A stretch of DNA of 64,000 nt from the NCBI GenBank assembly GCA_030323885.1, contig CM059196.1, positions 39,322,535-39,386,534 on the forward strand, given 5' to 3'. Below are positions 63,762-64,000 of this stretch, piece after piece. The position numbers and the translations under genes were made by a program. Origin of the DNA: Branchipolynoe longqiensis (taxonomy: Eukaryota; Annelida; Polychaeta; Phyllodocida; Polynoidae). The notes under the pieces were generated by a model that was not told the DNA's origin, searched no databases, and saw nothing but the letters and a program-made list of their open reading frames with translations. The stretch's first letter is position 1. Each line of letters begins with the position of its first letter.

Positions 63762-64000
63762 CATGCGCTGGCCCTCTCTAGCATGACATAGCATGATATA
63801 ACACGACATAGCACCATATAGCATAAGTATGATATAGCATGACATATCAAGATAGAGCATGGGATGGTGCAATAGCGCACGATAGAGCATGACTCAGCAT
63901 TGAGTAGCATGATATAGTATGTGATATCATGCTATATCATGCATATCGTGTATATCGTGTTGTATCATGTCTAACACGATATACTATGACATATCATGAA
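63762..64000 (+). repeat. ~10-11-bp ATAGCATGATA array, right part (runs off the window)
   Basis: GATATAGCAT, GACATATCAA, GATAGAGCAT, GATATAGTAT words of 10-11 bp continue to the window end. Same composition as the left part, so H5 split one array. Confidence 0.75.

Overview
The window looks like a stretch of a metazoan, probably gastropod mollusc, nuclear genome. The evidence is spliced genes with GT-AG introns, long low-density intergenic DNA, TA and CA/GT microsatellites, several tRNA-headed SINE families (one with a core I recognise from gastropod genomes), LINE fragments and many MITEs. No prokaryotic, organellar, CRISPR or rRNA feature was seen. The taxon is an inference from repeat content and one recognisable gene.

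Host genes are sparse. (1) The last four visible coding exons of an ABCB6-like half ABC transporter lie on the + strand at 1041-1141, 2899-3011, 5240-5403 and 6751-7087. Reading phases join exactly and there is a terminal stop; the earlier exons are off the left edge. Each of its three introns is packed with mobile DNA. (2) Two 3'-terminal exons of an unrecognised, GC-rich gene lie on the - strand (53907-54161, then 53055-53324). They carry a D-x-x-x-S-G-like strand that resembles a caspase-fold peptidase without its cysteine. (3) A CpG-rich, CCAAT/E2F/ETS/NRF1-type promoter candidate lies at about 10.08-10.55 kb, with no recognisable gene attached. (4) A zinc-knuckle-like ORF lies at 25060-25389 (-), of unknown origin.

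Mobile DNA dominates. There is a 5'-truncated, RNase H-bearing LINE (38.04-41.27 kb, -), a second LINE 3' end at 21.57-22.49 kb split by a 0.5-kb repeat, and a third LINE C-terminus at 30.81-31.18 kb. SINE family A (tRNA head, constant 3' tail) has more than 30 copies, several with exact target duplications. SINE family B has a Ser-like tRNA head. SINE family C has the gastropod core. A SINE-like tail D is also present. DNA-transposon-derived MITEs include one pogo/Tigger-like element, a mariner-like element, snapback hairpins, and a group of TTA/TAA-flanked Harbinger-like elements. Three members of that group share related terminal repeats, and all three are built internally from different 11-bp tandem words plus an off-centre palindrome.

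Tandem DNA is also prominent: an ~840-bp pure pyrimidine tract abutting an ABCB6 splice acceptor, an ~0.8-kb GGGTGT array next to a GGCGGGC array (28.2-29.1 kb), a 1.6-kb ~63-bp minisatellite (44.85-46.47 kb) whose half-units carry a hairpin, a 61-bp minisatellite (57.85-58.39 kb), a TATACATG-rich palindromic array (35.65-36.1 kb), and a 1.1-kb CCACTCCCAC-type tract (59.69-60.83 kb). The stretches at 42.36-44.83, 46.6-48.07, 50.5-51.16 and 61.2-62.7 kb hold little that I can name.
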